Part shown: piece after piece, positions 34,053 to 45,723 of the stretch
Layout of the letters: the number at the start of each line of letters is the position of its first letter
Position numbering within the stretch: the stretch's first letter is position 1
The notes under the pieces: generated by a model
What the model was told of the DNA's origin: nothing
Databases searched by the model: none
Seen by the model: the letters and a program-made list of their open reading frames with translations, nothing else
Translations under genes and position numbers: made by a program
Assembly: GCA_031308135.1 (NCBI GenBank)
Contig: JAHLJT010008446.1
Location: forward strand, 163,685,125 to 163,749,124
Length of the DNA stretch: 64,000 bases
Direction of reading: 5' to 3'
From: Acheta domesticus
Lineage: Eukaryota > Arthropoda > Insecta > Orthoptera > Gryllidae

Positions 34053-37000
34053 TAGAGATGGTCTTAACAGCTTTTCTTCAGTAACTGTTAACGGAATAAC
34101 TGTTGGCTCGTAATAACAGTTACCAATAACAGTTATCAATAACATGTTCATGAACATGGCCGACTGCTACGAGCTGGCTATGAGTTAAAGCAGTTGTGGC
34201 AACACCACGCAGATGTAATAACGTTGGTAGCTCCTTTTGCTTGTGCAGCTATCTTACGGCGTTCTTTCGCACTACTTGCCGAATTTGGGAATCCCGCATG
34301 GTGAAGGAAAAGAAACAGTTGATTTGTATCGTAGAACTCGGAGCGAACTGGTATATTTGCTAAGAAAGAATAGTAATCGAAATATCTCAGTAGAATTTGT
34401 GTATATAATCTAACTAATGTCAGTGATGTGAAATCCTTATTCAGATTGCAGGAATCTTTTCGAGTGGATTACTAGTGAACACAGAAGTAAGAGTGCCTAA
34501 TAATGACAAGGAGAAAATGTTTGTGTTTGCTTACCTACAGCTGCTGGACTGTTGGACATCCAAAAATAATGTGAGTTATTTGACCGTATCATTTTATTTT
34601 ATCCCACTTTTAGGGTGAGTTAGTGGGTCTCACATATGCAGGAAAACACTTAGAAACATACTGGACAAATTTAATTTAAAAGAAACTTTTTATTGTTTTT
34701 TGAAAATAAAAATTTATAAAAATAAAGTAATATGTAAGTAGGCCCTATATAAAAAATTGTGGTGTATGGTGTTTATAATAATGACCAATTATTTGTTAAT
34801 GAATCTATAATTTCAATTAAGAAATAACAGTTCACTAATGTGTGTTGTGCTAAGTCTGCAAGGCTTGTCAGTAATAAAGTTGCCTGCCTTGGAAAATACC
34901 CTTTCACAAGGCACTGAAGATGCCTCCATGCATAATTTTTTTGACTACTTTTGCCAGTGTTAGGTACAAATGTTGGTGTTTTTTCCACCACTGCAATGGA
35001 TCCTGATTTCTAGGCAAAAGTTTGTGATTTAAAAATCTCTCCACTTCAACAGTTGCCTCTGCTGTTGATGTACCTATTTAAAAGTTCAAAAGTATTAAAT
35101 TATTTAATAACAAATCACAACTTATTTAAATTCTGAAGAAACTGTTAAATTTTGTTTGTGACATGATTTTAGGAGTATCTGTTGATGTTTTACCTGAAGT
35201 GTATTGCATGTTTGCAGCTTTCTTTTCAAACTCTTCCCAAATAGAAAATTCACTTTCCACTTCTGAAACTGGGATGCATTCATGTGGTTCCTGGCTTGTA
35301 TATGTTTCTTCATTTATAAGAATTCTGACCATATCTATTAAAATCTTTAGTTTCTTTTGCATTATCTCTGTTTGAAAAACAATTAATTTATATCTGGGAC
35401 CTAAAATAGTACAAAGAGCAACTGGCATTGCTGTCTCGACGTGACCCAGTCTCTCAGAAATTCCATCTAATACATTTTGTGTTACATTCAGTGAAATGGT
35501 TGAACATTTTTCTTTTGTGATCTTTTTACAAACTGAGGCCAAACCATTAGTAAGAATAATTACTTCACTTGCTGTAATATATTTTTCACCACTTAATTTT
35601 TTTGTAATCTCTTCAAAGGGTTTCAAAATAATACATAATTAACCACAAATTGCCCATTCTTCTTCTGTCAATATAGGCAAGTTCTTATTGAGGAGGGCTG
35701 CTGTGACTTTAATGCTGTCCTCTAATTCCACAAAGCGCTGCAACATATAATATGTTGAATTCCACCTTGTGGCCACATCCTGTACACGTTTTTTTGGTGT
35801 TTGGATGCCAGAGCTTTTTTGATAATTTATTAATTTTTCATTTGCTAAAGAACTTCTTTTAAAATGTGTGACTATTTTTTTAACTTTCTCATGGATGTCC
35901 TTTATTTGTTTCAGTGAATCTTGAACAATTAAATTTAAGTGTGTGCATAGCAGCTAAACTGATCTAAAATTAGAAATTCAGTAATTGCACCCTTCATGTT
36001 AGAAGCATTGTCTGTTACAGCAATGAACACTTTTTCCATTAAATTAATTTGTGCAGTATAATCTTTATTTCTTCTGCCAGATTGCTGCGGGTGTGAGATC
36101 CACTGATACACACACAATCTAAGAGAGCTGAACATAACTCAAAATCAGAAGAAATAAAATGGAGAGTCACAGCCAAGTAACTCTCATTATTTTTGAAGTC
36201 CAACAGTCTGTAGTAATGCAAGCACTTTCTACTGAACACAATTTTTCCTTGACATTATTTAGGCACTGTTCATATGTTGCTGGAAGATATGCTTTTGTAA
36301 TGGCTTTTCTGTTAGGCAGTTGATATGATGGATTTAGTGCATGAACAAATTCCACAAAACCAGAGTCATTTACTATTGAAAATGGTTGGAAATCAAGAAT
36401 GAAGAGATTAATTAAATGCCGGTCAATTTTCTTTTTTTTGTGCTTCACTGATTTTTCTGGAGTGGTATGGTGTAATCTGTGTTTGGATGTGTGAGCCTGA
36501 ATGTGAAAATAAATTAGAAGTTGAAGGTTGAATTAGAAAGTTGAAGGTGTTCACAAGATACAGAAGTTGAAAATGTTAGGGTAGTTGCTGTTTCTGATGG
36601 AGATATTATAGTTTGGACCGTAGGTAGACGAATATCAGCACTAACATTTATGGTAGGATGTTTCTTCTGTAGATGAGATTTCATATTGTAACAGTACTAG
36701 CATACGAAATTTTGTTTTGCAAACATTGCAGAAGCCATTTTTTATCATCGTCTACAGGAGTGAAGTAGTTCCACAAATACTTCTTTTGGACCTTTGTTTC
36801 CAGAACTCATTTCAGATTTCACACAAAAAAGCTTGTTTTAAAATGGAATAGTATTTTTTACTTACTTCGCTAATACTACTATTAAATACACTTCACTAAA
36901 GTAAATAAACACTATATTAAAATTACAAGCTATTGAACAACTAATTAATAAATCAAACGTCCACGACTACTCGGGAGTTGGCGGCAACGCTTAACACTTA

Positions 37001-37219
37001 CTCATCACAACTGGTAGACTGCAGTGAAACTGTTAACGTACAAAACGGTTGCCGCGAAAGCCTGTAGTTCATTTGGTGCCCAGTAGCAGTGGCAGGATAA
37101 TGAATTGGAAGCGATAACAGCTAATAACAGGATAAATGAAATAACTGTTATTTCGCGTAACAGTTTCGAGCCGTTAACTGTTAAGAAATAACAGTTTAGC
37201 ACTTAAGGGCACATCCCTA
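34053..37219 (-). mobile_element. Ac-like hAT transposon (ZBED type), copy left of the gap
   Basis: Bounded by the perfect 8-bp duplication ATACGGAC (34045-34052 and 37220-37227). Ends TAGAGATG and, in reverse, TAGGGATG match the known Ac terminus TAGGGATGAAA. Both subterminal regions (34080-34150 and 37030-37200) carry many TAACAGTTA/TAACTGTTA words, probable transposase binding sites. Length 3167 bp, usual for an autonomous hAT. The copy at 38660-41837 is the same element seen on the other side of the gap. Confidence 0.88.
34800..36780 (-). pseudogene. hAT transposase (ZBED-like), broken version
   Basis: Same gene as described at 39430-41400, read with more indels: open pieces 36167-36448, 35935-36239, 35126-35626 and 34773-34991. 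The C-terminal piece lies over the hAT dimerisation region, whose frame reads DPLQWWKK and ERVFSKAG-like words around 34860-34990. Comparison with the other copy shows that most breaks are single-base, often in homopolymers. Confidence 0.75.
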
Positions 37220-37227
37220 ATACGGAC

Positions 37228-37656
37228 TCGCCGGTGTACTGAGTCGGCGTGAAGTGCTTGGCGTTAATAATGTCTATGCTCACCCCTGTGTCACGAAGGA
37301 AAGTGACGCTTTCCCCGCCGACCGTGCCTACACACGTGTGCGGAAGCAAGAACTCCTGCGCATTGGTTTTGGCTACGTGACAGACCTTTTGACACGGTTT
37401 ATACTGAGGGCAATAGTTTTAATGTGCCCCGGTTTCTTACATAAATAACAGGTGCGTTCTTGCGGCTTATCAAACTCCGCGTTTCTGTCTACTTTGAGCG
37501 CTGCGGTCTTGGAAGTTGATGGCACGTTCTCCGTCGCCTTCTGCCATTTCCGTTCTCCCGCAGGCTCCTTACTACCGAACCGCTAGACCGATTGTTCTCA
37601 TAGGTATCCAGCTTACGTGCCAAATCTTGGGGTTCTGGAATCTCACCCCAAACATC
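37228..37656 (-). mobile_element. Gypsy Gag-protease sequence up to the gap
   Basis: Continuation of the gypsy element right of the hAT. It is the same sequence as 41846-42274 apart from small indels, ending at the N run. Confidence 0.75.
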
Positions 37657-38656
37657 NNNNNNNNNNNNNNNNNNNNNNNNNNNNNNNNNNNNNNNNNNNN
37701 NNNNNNNNNNNNNNNNNNNNNNNNNNNNNNNNNNNNNNNNNNNNNNNNNNNNNNNNNNNNNNNNNNNNNNNNNNNNNNNNNNNNNNNNNNNNNNNNNNNN
37801 NNNNNNNNNNNNNNNNNNNNNNNNNNNNNNNNNNNNNNNNNNNNNNNNNNNNNNNNNNNNNNNNNNNNNNNNNNNNNNNNNNNNNNNNNNNNNNNNNNNN
37901 NNNNNNNNNNNNNNNNNNNNNNNNNNNNNNNNNNNNNNNNNNNNNNNNNNNNNNNNNNNNNNNNNNNNNNNNNNNNNNNNNNNNNNNNNNNNNNNNNNNN
38001 NNNNNNNNNNNNNNNNNNNNNNNNNNNNNNNNNNNNNNNNNNNNNNNNNNNNNNNNNNNNNNNNNNNNNNNNNNNNNNNNNNNNNNNNNNNNNNNNNNNN
38101 NNNNNNNNNNNNNNNNNNNNNNNNNNNNNNNNNNNNNNNNNNNNNNNNNNNNNNNNNNNNNNNNNNNNNNNNNNNNNNNNNNNNNNNNNNNNNNNNNNNN
38201 NNNNNNNNNNNNNNNNNNNNNNNNNNNNNNNNNNNNNNNNNNNNNNNNNNNNNNNNNNNNNNNNNNNNNNNNNNNNNNNNNNNNNNNNNNNNNNNNNNNN
38301 NNNNNNNNNNNNNNNNNNNNNNNNNNNNNNNNNNNNNNNNNNNNNNNNNNNNNNNNNNNNNNNNNNNNNNNNNNNNNNNNNNNNNNNNNNNNNNNNNNNN
38401 NNNNNNNNNNNNNNNNNNNNNNNNNNNNNNNNNNNNNNNNNNNNNNNNNNNNNNNNNNNNNNNNNNNNNNNNNNNNNNNNNNNNNNNNNNNNNNNNNNNN
38501 NNNNNNNNNNNNNNNNNNNNNNNNNNNNNNNNNNNNNNNNNNNNNNNNNNNNNNNNNNNNNNNNNNNNNNNNNNNNNNNNNNNNNNNNNNNNNNNNNNNN
38601 NNNNNNNNNNNNNNNNNNNNNNNNNNNNNNNNNNNNNNNNNNNNNNNNNNNNNNNN
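37657..38656. other. Assembly gap, exactly 1000 N
   Basis: A run of 1000 N, a placeholder length. Open frames that cross it are meaningless. Confidence 0.99.
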
Positions 38657-38659
38657 GGC

Positions 38660-41600
38660 TAGAGATGGTCTTAACACGCTTTTCTTCAGTAACTGTTATC
38701 GGAATAACTGTTGGCCATCGTAATAACAGTTTACCAATAACAGTTATCAACATGACATGTCATGAACATGCCGACTGCTACGAGCTGGCTATGAGTTAAA
38801 GCAGTTGTGGCAACACACGCAGATGTAATAACGTTGGTAGCTCCTTTTGCTTGTGCAGCTATCTTACGGCGTTTCTTTCGCACTACTTGCCGAATTTGGG
38901 ACCCACATGGTTAAGGAAAAGAAACAGCTGATTTTGTATCGAAGAACTCGGTGCGAACTGGTATATTTGCTAAGAAAGAATAGTAATCGAAATATCTCAG
39001 TAGAATTTGTGTATATAATCTAACTCAAATGTCAGTGATGTCAAATCCTTATTCAGATTGCAGAAATCTTTTCGAGTGGATTACTAGTGAACAGAGAAGT
39101 AAGAGTGCCTAATAATGACAAGGAGAAAAATGTTTGTGTTTGCTTACCTACAGCTGCTGGACTGTTGACATCCAAAAATAATGTGAGTATTTGACCGTAT
39201 CATTTTATTTTATCTGACTTTTAGGGTGTGTTAGTGGGTCTCACATATGTAGGAAAACACTTAGAAACATACTGGACAAATTTAATGTAAAAAGAACTTT
39301 TTATTGTTTTTGAAAATAAAAATTTTATAAAATAAGTTAATATGTAAGTAGGTCCTATATAAAAAAATTGTGGTGTATGGTGTTTATAATAATGACCAAT
39401 TATTTGTTAATGAATCTATAATTTGAATTAAGAAATAACAGTTCACTAGTGTGTGTTGTGCTAAGTCTGCAACGCTTGTCAGTAATAAAGTTGCCTGCCT
39501 GGAAAATACCCTTTCACAAGGCACTGAAGATGCCACCATGCATAATTTTTTTTACTATTTTTGCCAGTGTTGGGTACAAATGTTGGGTGTTTTTTCCACC
39601 ACTGCAATGGATCCTGATTTCTAGGCAAAAGTTTGTGATTTAAAAATCTCTCCACTTCAACAGTTGCCTCTGCTGTTGATGTACCTATTTAAAAATTCAA
39701 AAGTATTAAATTATTTAATAACAAATCACAACTTATTTAATTCTGAAGAAACTGTTAAATTTTTTTTGTGACATGATTTTAGGAGTATCTGTTGATGTTT
39801 ACCCTGAAGTGTTTGCATGTTTGCAGCTCTCTTTTCAAACTCTTCCCAAATAGAAAATTCACTTTCCACTTCTGAAACTGGGATGCATTCATGTGGTTCT
39901 GGCTTGTATATTTTTCTTCATTATAAGAATTCTGACCATATCTATTAAAATCTTTAGTTTCTTTTGCATTATCTCTGTTTGAAAAACCATTAATTTATAT
40001 CTGGGATCTAAAATAGTACAAAGAGCAAACTGGCATTGCTGTCTCGATGTGACCCAGTCTCTCAGAAATTCCATCCAATAATTTTGTGTTACATTCAGTG
40101 AAAATGGTTGAAAATTTTTCTTTTGTGATCTTTTTACAAACTGAGGCCAAACCATTAGTAAGAATAATTACTTCACTTGCTGTAATATATTTTTCACCAC
40201 TTAATTTTTTTGTAATCTCTTCAAAGGGTTTCAAAATAATACATAATTCACCACAAATTGCCCATTCTTCTTCTGTCAATACAGGCAAGTTCTTATTGAG
40301 GAGGGCTGCAGTGACTTTAATGCTGTCCTCTAATTCCACAAAGCGCTGCAACATATAATATGTTGAATCCACCTTGTGGCCACATCCTGTACAAGTTTTT
40401 TGGTGTTGGATGCCAGTGCTTTTTTGATAATTTATTAATTTTTCATTTGCTAAAGAACTTCTTTTAAAATGTGTGACTATTTTTTTAACTTTCTCATGGA
40501 TGTCCTTTATTTGTTTCAGTGAATCTTGAACAATTAAATTTAAAGTGTGTGCATAGCAGCTAAACTGATCTAAATTTAGAAATTCAGTAATTGCACCCTT
40601 CATGTTAGAAGCATTGTCTGTTACAGCAATGAACACTTTTTCCATTAAATTAAATTTGTGCAGTATAATCTTTATTTCTTCTGCCAGATTGCTGCGGGTG
40701 TGAGATCCACTGATACACACACAATCTAAGAGAGCTGAACATAACTCAAAATCAGAAGAAATAAAATGAACAGTTACAGCCAAGTAACTCTCATTATTTT
40801 TTGAAGTCCAACAGTCTGTAGTAATGCAAGCACTTTCTACTGAACACAATTTTCCTTCACATTATTTAGGCACTGTTCATATGTGCTGGAAGATATGCTT
40901 TTGTAATGGCTTTTCTGTTAGGCAGTTGATATGATGGATTTAGTGCATGAACAAATTCCACAAAACCAGAGTCATTTACTATTGAAAATGGTTGGAAATC
41001 AAGAATGAAGAGATTAATTAAATGCCGGTCAATTTTCTTTTTTTTGTGCTTCACTGATTTTTTCTGGAGTGGTATGGTGTAATCTGTGTTTGGATGTGTG
41101 AGCCTGAATGTGAAAATAAATTAGAAGTTGAAGGTTGAAATTAGAAAGTTGAAGGTGTTTCACAAGATACAGAAGTTGAAAATGTTAGGGTAGTTGCTGT
41201 TTCTGATGGAGATATTATAGTTTGGACCGTAGGTAGAACGAATATCAGCACTAACATTTATGGTAGGATGTTTCTTCTGTAGATGAGATTTCATATTTGT
41301 AACAGTACTAGCATACGAAATTTTGTTTTTGCAAACATTGCAAGAAGCCATTTTTTTATCATCGTCTACAGGGAGTGAAGTAGTTCCACAAAATACTTCT
41401 TTTGGACCTTTTGTTTCCAGAACTCATTTCAGATTTCACACAAAAAAGCTTGTTTTAAAATGGAATAGTATTTTTTTACTTACTTCGCTAATACTACTAT
41501 TAAATACACTTCACTAAAGTAAATAAACACTATATTAAAATTACAAGCTATTTGAACAACTAATAATAAATCAAACGTCCACGACTACTCGGGAGTTGGC

Positions 41601-41837
41601 GGCAACGCTTAACACTTACTCATCACAACTGGTAGACTGCAGTGAAACTGTTAACGTACAAAAACGTTTGCCGCGAAAGCCTGTAGTTCATTTGGTGCCC
41701 AGTAGCAGTGGCAGGATAATGAATTGGAAGCGATAACAGCTAATAACAGGATAAATGAAATAACTGTTATTTCGCGTAACAGTTTCGAGCCGTTAACTGT
41801 TAAGAAATAACAGTTTAGCACTTAGGGCACATCCCTA
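38660..41837 (-). mobile_element. Ac-like hAT transposon, copy right of the gap
   Basis: Same element as 34053-37219, starting TAGAGATGG three bases after the gap and ending CATCCCTA. The right target copy ATACGGAC is at 41838-41845. The right flank is the same gypsy sequence as right of copy 1. I interpret it as an unmerged overlap rather than a second insertion. Confidence 0.85.
39430..41400 (-). pseudogene. hAT transposase (ZBED-like), better-preserved version
   Basis: This cut-and-paste transposase binds the element ends and breaks the DNA. On the minus strand a BED zinc finger (CNVCKN then HLQKKH) lies at about 41280-41351. The segment 40866-41054 follows, then a 284-residue open piece (39995-40849) with CITTDCWTSK (first catalytic region), AVTDNASNMKGAI (second Asp region) and CYAHTLNLIVQDSL. 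The C-terminal dimerisation part lies around 39450-39650. Frame changes near 40860 and 40000 prevent a full ORF as read; copy 1 has different breaks, so the true gene may be closer to intact. Confidence 0.82.
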
Positions 41838-41845
41838 ATACGGAC

Positions 41846-43300
41846 TCGCCGGTGTACTGAGTCGGCGTGAAGTGCTTGGCGTTAATAATGTCTATGCTCA
41901 CCCCTGTGTCACGAAGGAAGTGACGCTTTCCCCCCGCCGACCGTGCCTACACACGTGTGCGGAGCAAGAACTCCTGCGCATGGTTTTGGCTACGTGACAG
42001 ACCTTTTGACACGGTTTATACTGAGGGCAATAGTTTTTAATGTGCCCCGGTTTCTTACATAAATAACAGGTGCGTTCTTGCGGCTTATCAAACTCCGCGT
42101 TTCTGTCTACTTTGAGCGCTGCGGTCTTGGAAGTTGATGCACGTTCTCCGTCGCCTTCTGCCATTTCCGTTCTCCCGCAGGCTCCTTACTACCGAACCGC
42201 TAGACCGATTGTTTCTCATAGGTATCCAGCTTACGTGCCAAATCTTGGGGTTCTGGAATCTCACCCCAAACATCTATTACATGGTCACGAATAACCGCCG
42301 GCACCTTCTGTTTCATCTGATCGGTCACTATGAGATCTAGCAACTGATCGTACGTTCGAGAAACCCATTTTTTGCAATAATTAGGTAACTCACGTGCGTA
42401 AACGTTGCACGTGGTCTTTGCTCCTTTCATGTGACTACAGACGGCACTTTTCTGCAGTAAATTTATACATATCTAACAATTGTACCGTTATCTGCTCGTA
42501 ATCCTGATCCGGTGAATCGGACCCTACAATGAGACAATTGTTTACCTCGTTAGGAAGTAAGCCCATTAAGTGGTTTACCCATTCGACCTGCGTAATGTCA
42601 AGTTAGCGAGCATGCGCCTCGAAAACACTTAGAAATTACGTGAGATCATCACCTTCGCCTTTGAACTTATCCATAACCCGGCTGATACGGATATTTGTAC
42701 GATTTCCCATGTCGCTACTGCTTATGGATTCGCGCAAGGGAGCCTTATTCGATAATTTCAACTTTCTAGTTCAAATTGCCGTTCTCACTCTTGCTCTTCA
42801 AATTCGCGAGTATTTTGTTCAAATTCGCGTGCTTTTTTGTTCAAATTCGCGTGCTTTCTGTTCAATTTCGCGTGCTTCTGCGACCTGTTCTTTCTCCTGA
42901 TCTGCGAGTTGTTTTACGAATTCTTCTTCGTGCTGCTGGCTTTCTGTGATAATCGCTTTAAGTCTAACCACTGTCTCGTCCCCTTCCAAAGTTTCCACCA
43001 TCTCCCTCACGACCCTTACGAGCACCTCTTTCCTATACCCCGCTAAGAAAGACATAATGCCAGAATTGATAAACGGCTGGTACAAAAACCACATTTACGT
43101 TCTGTTGACCTCGGTGTCGCGTAAGCGCTTCCTGGATCGGATGTCCTGGCCTTCTTCCATCCTTCCTCTCGTTCTGGTCGGTCCGGGATGTCTTCTTCCA
43201 GCACCAATACCAATTCCATATACCAGTACCAAACAAGAAAAAAAAACTGTTCCGAGTCGGACTGTACCGCCCCGAAACTACCGCACCGAAATACTGCACA
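41846..43300 (-). mobile_element. Degenerate gypsy element, upstream (Gag) part
   Basis: Minus strand Gag through the protease active site; the DTG (FLRDTGVSI) is near 41900-41925. The 5' LTR should lie to the right, but no TG...CA repeat partner exists because the other LTR is missing. 43095-43424 holds no recognised coding sequence. Confidence 0.7.
41898..43094 (-). pseudogene. Gypsy Gag polyprotein
   Basis: Minus strand from the Met at 43094 or 43055. The N-terminal coiled-coil-like region is rich in Glu/Lys (REIEQKAREFEQK), encoded by a 24-27-bp tandem repeat at 42800-42880. A capsid-like segment lies at 42200-42430 (LPNYCKKWVSRTYDQLLDL). One zinc knuckle CX2CX4HX4C (CYLCKKPGHIKNYC) is near 42035-42075. 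Frames change near 42440-42810 and 42190. The layout is that of arthropod gypsy elements with a coiled-coil, SCAN-like Gag. Confidence 0.72.
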
Positions 43301-43424
43301 ATTCGGTTTCCCGTGGCATGCGCGACACTGCCGACGCCACGTAATTACAACGCGTGTGCACTTCACTTCCGATGCACAGTTCTTACGCGTACAGTTCTAG
43401 CTTGCCCTGCGCGCACCAATCAAT

Positions 43425-43847
43425 CAGATAGATTTTGATATTCTAAAACCGTGTTGAGTGTCTGAAAATTCTTTGTTTTTCCTGAGAAACGTTTCCATTC
43501 GTGAGTAGAAAAGCCTCTCTAATATTTTTGAGAAAAACTGACAAAAGTGGAATTGGTCGGTAATTTTGTATTTCATTTTTGTTCTCTTTTTAAAAAAGTG
43601 GCCTAATTTTTGCTGTTTTTAAAATATCTGGAAATATTCCTGTACATAAAGAAGCAGAAAATGTGAGTTAACGGATGTATAAAGGCAGGTGCGCAATAAA
43701 CAATCCGGAAATGTATTTAAACCAGGTGAATATTAATTTTTTATTTTGCTGACTTCTCTGCGGATTTCGTTGGGAGAAGTTTTGGAAATAAACTATTTAT
43801 CGGACATTTTTGGGAAGCGTATGATGTTGAATTTTGTGGTCTTAGTC
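43425..43847 (-). mobile_element. R1-type LINE fragment, RT N-terminal part
   Basis: Minus strand reads, in two frames, the start of an RT: FPDILKTAKIRPLFKKG, a YRPI-like block, FSKILERLFYSRM and QHGFR near 43440. It joins, across the MITE at 43848-48655, to the endonuclease part at 48656. The RT is truncated at about 43425, before its catalytic domain. Confidence 0.7.
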
Positions 43848-44275
43848 CAGACCTGCACAACGTCTGCTCCCGCGGGCATTCTGCACTTGCGAGCCGATCG
43901 TCTGCCCGAAACAGCGCCAAAAGTGCAAGTAATGGGGAGTAGGTAGTTTTAAAGGGAGGGGAGAAGTCTGCATAGCACGACGCGGCGCGTAGCGCCTGGG
44001 CGTCTAAAACAATGATCCATACTTCACAATTATATCCCCACTTGTTTAAATGGATTATGTCTACTATTTCAAATTACAAGGGCCACAATTTTCTGTTGAT
44101 GTTCTGTGCACTGCACATCCGCCTTTGTATCCCCCACTGTATGTAATTTCCTTTTTAAATTAAAAAAATTAACACGCTCATTGTTACTCTTAAACAATAT
44201 TTTAAAGCAGTAGCTTTTTTAAAAAAAATTATTTCTAACAAACAAAAAATTCAATTTAATAATTGACTGTTCACC

Positions 44276-44714
44276 AGGAATGTTATAATATCCAAATCAG
44301 AGCAAAATGAAGAAAATCATGAGAGCAATCTCCTACATCAAGATTGACATAAAAATAGAATATGTGGCAATTCCAAGAAGAGTAATGTTTAACAGCACAT
44401 ATATTTGTGACCATTTCCCCCCATTATGAAACTGAATAAAAGATATCAATGAGCCAATCTCTGTAACGATATGTTATGTGCAATCACAAGATTATCGTGG
44501 GTATTGTTAAATGGAATGCAAAAGGCTTAATATTTTTATACGATGTCGTAAACGACTCTGCACTCTTGTCAAAAATTAATCATGATTTTTTTTAGAATAA
44601 AATGTTTTAGCTTTAATAGAACTGTCTTATTAAATTAAACACAGATAATGAAAAAATAGTTTATTGCTGTCACCATCAAACAAAAGCAATTCAGTATCAT
44701 AATTTTGTGTTTAG
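44276..44714. other. Unidentified sequence between MITE and RTE-like LINE (left)
   Basis: Belongs neither to the MITE nor to the LINE, whose 3' end is at 44715. With 48229-48479 it may be another, unrecognised inserted element. No ORF. Confidence 0.5.
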
Positions 44715-45161
44715 CTTCTCTTCTTCTTCTTCTTCTGCACTTCAAGGGTTAGGTTGAAGAACCTGTTCCGGTGTCCACTTCCTTCTGGGCCTTCCTACAT
44801 CTCTTCTTCCTCTGCATCTGTAATCCACTGCGAGTGCTGGTAGTCTGCTGTCGGGCATTCGTATAAGATGTTCATACCATCTTTTCTGATTTCTTTCCAG
44901 TTTCTCTAGCAGTGGTTCGCCCCCAGTTTATTTCTTACCTCTGTGCTTTTCTTTTTATCTAGGATATTATAACCTAGAGTACTTCTCAAAAATTTCATTT
45001 CAGCTGCCTGGATTTTAGAGTTATCTTTTTTTGATGTTACTCTTGCTTCATCTCCATACATTAACACTGGCACAGCTACTGTGTTGAAGAATTTTATTCT
45101 TGTTTCTATCCTAGTTTTATTTTTTAGATGTCTGTGTATCGTGCCGCATATATTTCTAAAT

Positions 45162-45720
45162 TTATTTAATTTTTTTATCTAAACCTATATCTCTTTCAAA
45201 CGAAATGTGGCAACCTAGATATTTGAAATATTTTACCTGTTCTGTACTCTTTCCTTCTATCACAATCTTTGTTCTCACTGGGTATTTTTCTTTATATGCC
45301 ATAGTTTTAGTTTTTTCTGTGGATATTTTAAAACCATATTCTATTGCAGTTTGATTTAATTTATATACTGCCATTTGCATTTTGTCTTCAGTGTCCTGTA
45401 TTATCACTTTGCCATCTGCATATAAAATAGAATTTAAAAATATTTTCCTAAATAGATCCCTCTATCTATATTCAATTTCCATCTTCGTCCATGTCGTCCA
45501 TGTATATATTAAAAAGTGTCGGTGATATGCAACAGCCCTGTCTTACACCTTTGTTGGTGGGAATCTCTTCTGTCAATTTTCCTTTTATAACCAACTTAAT
45601 GCTCGTTGTTTCATACAGTCCTTTTATCACCTCTAACAAGTGTTTTGGATACCCCCTTCTTTCCATTATGTTCCACAGAAGGTTTCTATTGACATTATCA
45701 AAAGCTTTTACTATACCCAC
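45162..45720 (-). pseudogene. RTE-like LINE RT, C-terminal half, catalytic box mutated
   Basis: Minus strand shows VKAFDNVNRNLLW, NKGVRQGCCISPTLFNIYMDD and then the catalytic box as YADG at 45411-45422. The second catalytic Asp is thus replaced by Gly, followed by KYFKYLGCHIS. The upstream half lies at 46817-47323 beyond the Merlin. The mutation would abolish polymerase activity independently of the insertion. Confidence 0.8.
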
Positions 45721-45723
45721 GAA

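Noticed and set aside
37516..38799. Four long open frames across the gap (344-427 residues)
   Set aside because: They consist mostly of N bases; the scaffold gap has no stops by construction.
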